The position numbers and the translations under genes were made by a program. A stretch of 64,000 bases of DNA, from NCBI GenBank assembly GCA_964511185.1, contig CAZEDU010000006.1, forward strand, positions 11,362-75,361, in the 5' to 3' direction. The DNA comes from CAZEDU01 sp964511185. Its GTDB lineage: Bacteria > Myxococcota > Myxococcia > Myxococcales > Myxococcaceae. Position 1 is the first letter of the stretch, and each line of letters begins with the position of its first letter. Of the stretch, positions 60,963-64,000 are shown in pieces. The notes beneath the pieces are model-generated. The model saw only the letters and a program-made list of their open reading frames with translations, ran no database searches and was not told the DNA's origin.

Positions 60963-62588
60963 GTGACCGCCTCGTTCTCCGCCGCGTGGCTTCAGTCCGA
61001 ACCCCGCGCGCTCGAGCTTCTCCCCGACCGGTACCGCCACCCCGCCGCGCGCGGCGAGGCGGTCGAGCAGGCGGCTCGGCGCCGCGTCCCGCCCGAGCTC
61101 ATCGACGCGCTCCGGCGCCAGAACGCGCGCTACGCCCCGAGCCCCGCGCGCGAGGAGAACCTCGCCCTCCTCGAGCGCCCGGGCACCACGGTGGTCGTCA
61201 CCGGCCAGCAGGTGGGCCTCTTCCTCGGCCCGCTCTACACGCTCTACAAGGCGGCCTCCGCCATCCGCGACGCGCGCACGCTGCGCGAGGAGACGGGGCG
61301 GCCGTGCGTGCCCCTCTTCTGGCTGCAGACCGAAGATCACGACCTGCCCGAGGTCGACCACTGCGACGTGCCGCGCAGCACGGGCGAGCCGCTGCGCATC
61401 GCGCTCGCGCTGCCGGACGCCGCGTCCGCGCGCATCCCGGTCGCGCACCAACGGCTCGGCCCGTCGGTGACCGCCGCGCTCGCCACGCTGCGCGCGGAGC
61501 TGGGCGCCCACCCGCACGCCGCCGAGCACCTGGGGCAGCTCGAGCGCGCCTATACCCCCGACGCCACGCTCCCCGAGGCCTTCGCGCAAGTGGCGGCCGA
61601 GCTGTTCGCCGACGACGGGCTCGTCCTGCTCGACCCGCGCGACCCAGCCATCGCCGCGCTCGCCCGCCCGATGCATCGCCGCGTGGTCGAAGACGCGCGC
61701 GCCATCGCCGACGCGCTGCTCCAACGCTGCCAAGCGCTGCGGCACGCCGGCTTCACCGAGCAGGTCCACGTTCGCCCCGCATCGCCGCTCTGCTTCTATT
61801 CGCCGGACGGCATCGACGGGCCGCGCTACCGCCTCGACGCCGGGCCGGCAGACGAGCTCGAGCTGGTCGGCGCGCCCGAGGCTCGAAGCGTGGCGCGCGC
61901 GACCTTGCTCTCGCAGCTCGAGACCGACCCGCTGCGCTTCACGACGTCGGCGCTGCTGCGGCCGATTCTGCAAGACACGCTGCTCCCCACCGCGGCGTAC
62001 GTCGGCGGCCCGGGAGAGATCGCCTACTTCGCGCAGCTCGCGCCGCTCTACCAGCACATGAACGTGCCGATGCCGCTCGTCGCGCCGCGCGCCCGCTTCC
62101 GCCTCCTGGACGATCGCGCCCGCGGGCTGCTCGAGAAGCTGGGGCTCACGGCGGAGCAGGCGTGCGGCTCCCCCGCGTCGCTGCAGCAGCTGGTGGCGCA
62201 GAGCGCGCTGCAGGCGGGCTTCGAGGCGCCGCGCGAGGTCGAGGCGCGGCTGCTCGCGACGTTCACGCCCGAGCTGACGCGCTTCGGGCAACAGCTCAGG
62301 GCGCTCGACCCGGGGCTGGACCGCGCGGTGAGCAAGACGCACGAGACTGCGCGCGACGCGGTGTCCAAGCTGGTGGCGAAGTACGAGCGCGCGCTCGCGC
62401 AGCGCGACCAGGTCCGCCTCGAGCGGGTCGAGCGGCTGCGCGCCCTGCTGCTGCCCAACGGCGCGCCTCAGGAGCGCGTCCACTCAATGTCCTATTACGC
62501 TTGCCGTTTCGGCGCGAAGGCGCTCGTGCGCGAAATCCTGGGCGCGGTTCGTCCGTTCTCCGGCGAGCTGATCGAGCTGACCCTATGA
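60963..62588 (+). CDS. bshC: Bacillithiol synthase BshC (cysteine-adding enzyme)
   Basis: A 541-residue protein. BshC marks: TTVVVTGQQVGLFLGPLYTLYKAASAI, PLFWLQTEDHDLPEVDHC, SPLCFYSPDGIDGPRYRL, AAYVGGPGEIAYFAQLAPLYQ and the final HSMSYYACRFG. BshC adds cysteine to GlcN-malate, the last step of bacillithiol synthesis. It starts at GTG 60963. Its stop overlaps the bshB1 start (ATGA). The 65-base spacer to the divergent PIG-L gene must hold both promoters. Confidence 0.95.
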   Translation: MTASFSAAWLQSEPRALELLPDRYRHPAARGEAVEQAARRRVPPELIDALRRQNARYAPSPAREENLALLERPGTTVVVTGQQVGLFLGPLYTLYKAASAIRDARTLREETGRPCVPLFWLQTEDHDLPEVDHCDVPRSTGEPLRIALALPDAASARIPVAHQRLGPSVTAALATLRAELGAHPHAAEHLGQLERAYTPDATLPEAFAQVAAELFADDGLVLLDPRDPAIAALARPMHRRVVEDARAIADALLQRCQALRHAGFTEQVHVRPASPLCFYSPDGIDGPRYRLDAGPADELELVGAPEARSVARATLLSQLETDPLRFTTSALLRPILQDTLLPTAAYVGGPGEIAYFAQLAPLYQHMNVPMPLVAPRARFRLLDDRARGLLEKLGLTAEQACGSPASLQQLVAQSALQAGFEAPREVEARLLATFTPELTRFGQQLRALDPGLDRAVSKTHETARDAVSKLVAKYERALAQRDQVRLERVERLRALLLPNGAPQERVHSMSYYACRFGAKALVREILGAVRPFSGELIELTL

Positions 62589-63379
62589 GCGCAGACGCTT
62601 CCCATCCCCTGCACCTGTTGGCGTTCGCGCCGCACCCCGACGACGTCGAGCTCTTCTGCGGCGGGCTGTTGGCGAGCCTGGCCCAGCGCGGCTACCGGAC
62701 CGGCATCGTCGACCTGACGCGCGGCGAGAAGAGCACGCGGGGCACGGTCGAGACGCGCGCGGCGGAGACGAAGGCGGCATCGGAGGCGCTCGGGCTCTCG
62801 GTGCGCGAGAACCTGGGCCTGCCGGATGGGTGGATTCACCCGTACGCCGGCTTCGACGCCGCTGAGCCGGAGCGGACGCGCGCCGCCGCGGTCGCCCGGG
62901 TGGTGGAGGTCCTTCGCCGCCACCGCCCGGAGCTCGTGCTCGTCCCTTGGGAAAAGGAACGCCACCCGGACCACGAAGCGACCAGCGCGCTGGTGACGCG
63001 CGCGCTCTTCTTCGCCGGCGTCGCCAAGTTCCAAACCGACCCCGCCGCTTCGCCGTTCACGCCGCGCCAGGTGCTCTACTACCCGATGCGGCACTTGGTG
63101 GAGCCGAGCTTCGTGGTCGACGTGACGGGCGTCTACGAGCGCAAGCGGAAGGCGGTGCGCTGCTACGCGAGCCAGGTGACGCCCCAGCCCGACGCGCCGC
63201 CCACGCTGGTCGGCTCGACGCTCTCGCTCTCTTCCCTCGAGGCGCGCGACGCGCTCTACGGCGCCCGCATCGGCACCGCCTATGGCGAGCCGTACCTGAC
63301 GCGCGAGACGCTCGGGCTCACCGACCCCATCGACCACTTCCGCCGCAACCCGTTCGACCGACCTCTCTTCTTCGCCTGA
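62585..63379 (+). CDS. bshB1: Bacillithiol biosynthesis deacetylase BshB1
   Basis: A 264-residue PIG-L enzyme. The zinc site is in LAFAPHPDDVELFCGG, and DLTRGEKSTRGTVETRAAET, HPDHEATSALV and YYPMRHLVEPSFVVDVT are typical of BshB1. It removes acetyl from GlcNAc-malate. It is cytoplasmic, unlike the secreted PIG-L protein divergent from this operon. Confidence 0.94.
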   Translation: MSADASHPLHLLAFAPHPDDVELFCGGLLASLAQRGYRTGIVDLTRGEKSTRGTVETRAAETKAASEALGLSVRENLGLPDGWIHPYAGFDAAEPERTRAAAVARVVEVLRRHRPELVLVPWEKERHPDHEATSALVTRALFFAGVAKFQTDPAASPFTPRQVLYYPMRHLVEPSFVVDVTGVYERKRKAVRCYASQVTPQPDAPPTLVGSTLSLSSLEARDALYGARIGTAYGEPYLTRETLGLTDPIDHFRRNPFDRPLFFA

Positions 63380-63386
63380 GCACCCC

Positions 63387-64000
63387 ATGAGCCGGCCCTT
63401 GCGCATCGGAATCACCTGCTTTCCCACTTTCGGGGGCAGCGGGCTCATCGCCACCGAGATCGGCGCGGCGATGGCCGCACGCGGCCACACCGTCCACTTC
63501 ATCGCCAGCCGCCCACCGGTGCGGCTCGAGACGGGGCCGCGGGTTCGATTTCACGCCGTGGCCGAGAGCGACTACCCGGCGCTCGCCGGGTCGAACACCT
63601 ACCCCATCGCGCTCGCGTCGAAGATGATCGACGTCGCCACGCGCGAGCAGCTCGACGTGCTGCACGTGCACTACGCGGTGCCGCACGCGACCGCGGCCTG
63701 GATGGCATGTCAGGTGATGGGCGAGAAGGCGCCGCGCATCGTGACCACCTTGCACGGCACCGACATCACGCTGGTCGGCGCCGACCCGACGTACCTGCCC
63801 ATCACCCGCTACTCGCTGCAGCGCAGCGACGCGGTCACCGTGCCGTCGGAGTTCCTGCGCGGCGCGACGAAGAAGGGCCTCGCGCTGCCGGACGACTTCT
63901 CCATCGACGTCATCTCGAACTTCGTCGACACCGAGGAGTTCGCGCCACGTCGAGACCGCGCGCCGCTCCGCGATGTCTGGCCCAAGCTGCGCGACGACGA
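63387..64000 (+). CDS. bshA: Bacillithiol glycosyltransferase BshA, N-terminal part (cut by window edge)
   Basis: The first 204 codons: RIGITCFPTFGGSGLIATEIG, LHVHYAVPHATAAWMA, TTLHGTDITLVGADPTY and VISNFVDTEEFAP. This is the N-terminal Rossmann domain of the GT4 enzyme that joins UDP-GlcNAc and L-malate. ATG 7 bases after bshB1. The order bshC-bshB1-bshA gives a complete bacillithiol route in one operon. Confidence 0.94.
   Translation, partial: MSRPLRIGITCFPTFGGSGLIATEIGAAMAARGHTVHFIASRPPVRLETGPRVRFHAVAESDYPALAGSNTYPIALASKMIDVATREQLDVLHVHYAVPHATAAWMACQVMGEKAPRIVTTLHGTDITLVGADPTYLPITRYSLQRSDAVTVPSEFLRGATKKGLALPDDFSIDVISNFVDTEEFAPRRDRAPLRDVWPKLRDD

Overview
The window is GC-rich (about two thirds G+C, strongly G/C third codon positions) chromosomal DNA from what looks like a member of the Myxococcota (formerly Deltaproteobacteria). 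Pointers are the three DUF1592/DUF1552 gene pairs, many secreted lipoproteins with CxxCH or Cys-rich repeats, an FHA-AAA-Fis regulator, a MopE-like metal-binding motif, a possible MYXO-CTERM-like tail and a PE-ligase-polymerase LigD. A 10-N run at 2457-2466 shows a draft or metagenome assembly. No rRNA, tRNA or CRISPR array was seen.

Layout. 1-5276: a truncated Wzz/GumC-type chain-length gene (-), a type IV toxin-antitoxin pair of AbiE type with the toxin gene first (-), then a glycosyltransferase-methyltransferase fusion and a membrane glycosyltransferase-like protein (+). 5304-12557: a degenerate sigma54-activator-like FHA protein (-), a cytochrome bc module (Rieske, cytochrome b fused to two cytochrome c domains, small cytochrome c), a TfoX-N protein, a DrrAB-type ABC exporter and a CrcB fluoride channel. 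12681-21029: Mfd, a HEAT-repeat protein, a secreted CxxCH/Ig-like protein and an ArgE-like M20 hydrolase coupled to hutF. 22530-34781: DUF1592/DUF1552 cassettes 1 and 2 flanking a SemiSWEET-like gene, LigD, a ParE toxin relic with an intact antitoxin, a secreted protein of unknown function and a DUF420 protein. 35089-42473: an Lhr-type helicase, a phosphodiester glycosidase-domain protein, an SRPBCC-ArsR pair and an AlkD-like protein. 42644-49450: two divergent lipoprotein operons around a probable Fur box, one led by an imelysin. 49509-53038: a hexanucleotide tandem repeat, a CsgG-like secreted protein, a Cys-knot lipoprotein and a DoxX-like membrane protein. 53395-56486: cassette 3 (-). 56589-64000: a secreted PIG-L hydrolase, a 45-residue membrane protein and a sodium:solute symporter in an overlapping operon (-), divergent from the bacillithiol operon bshC-bshB1-bshA (+, bshA cut by the window end).

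Links between genes. Translational coupling by 4-nt start/stop overlaps is very common (abiEii-abiEi, GT fusion-membrane GT, Rieske-cytB, drrA-drrB, hutF-M20, all three DUF1592-DUF1552 pairs, the lipoprotein pair at 45582, PIG-L-small protein-symporter, bshC-bshB1). The most unexpected signal is non-coding. A 283-bp element with a conserved nested hairpin sits just downstream of two of the three DUF1552 genes in the same relative orientation, and a shorter fragment lies near 12031. A separate family of GGGGACAGTCCCC palindromes occupies five intergenic spacers.
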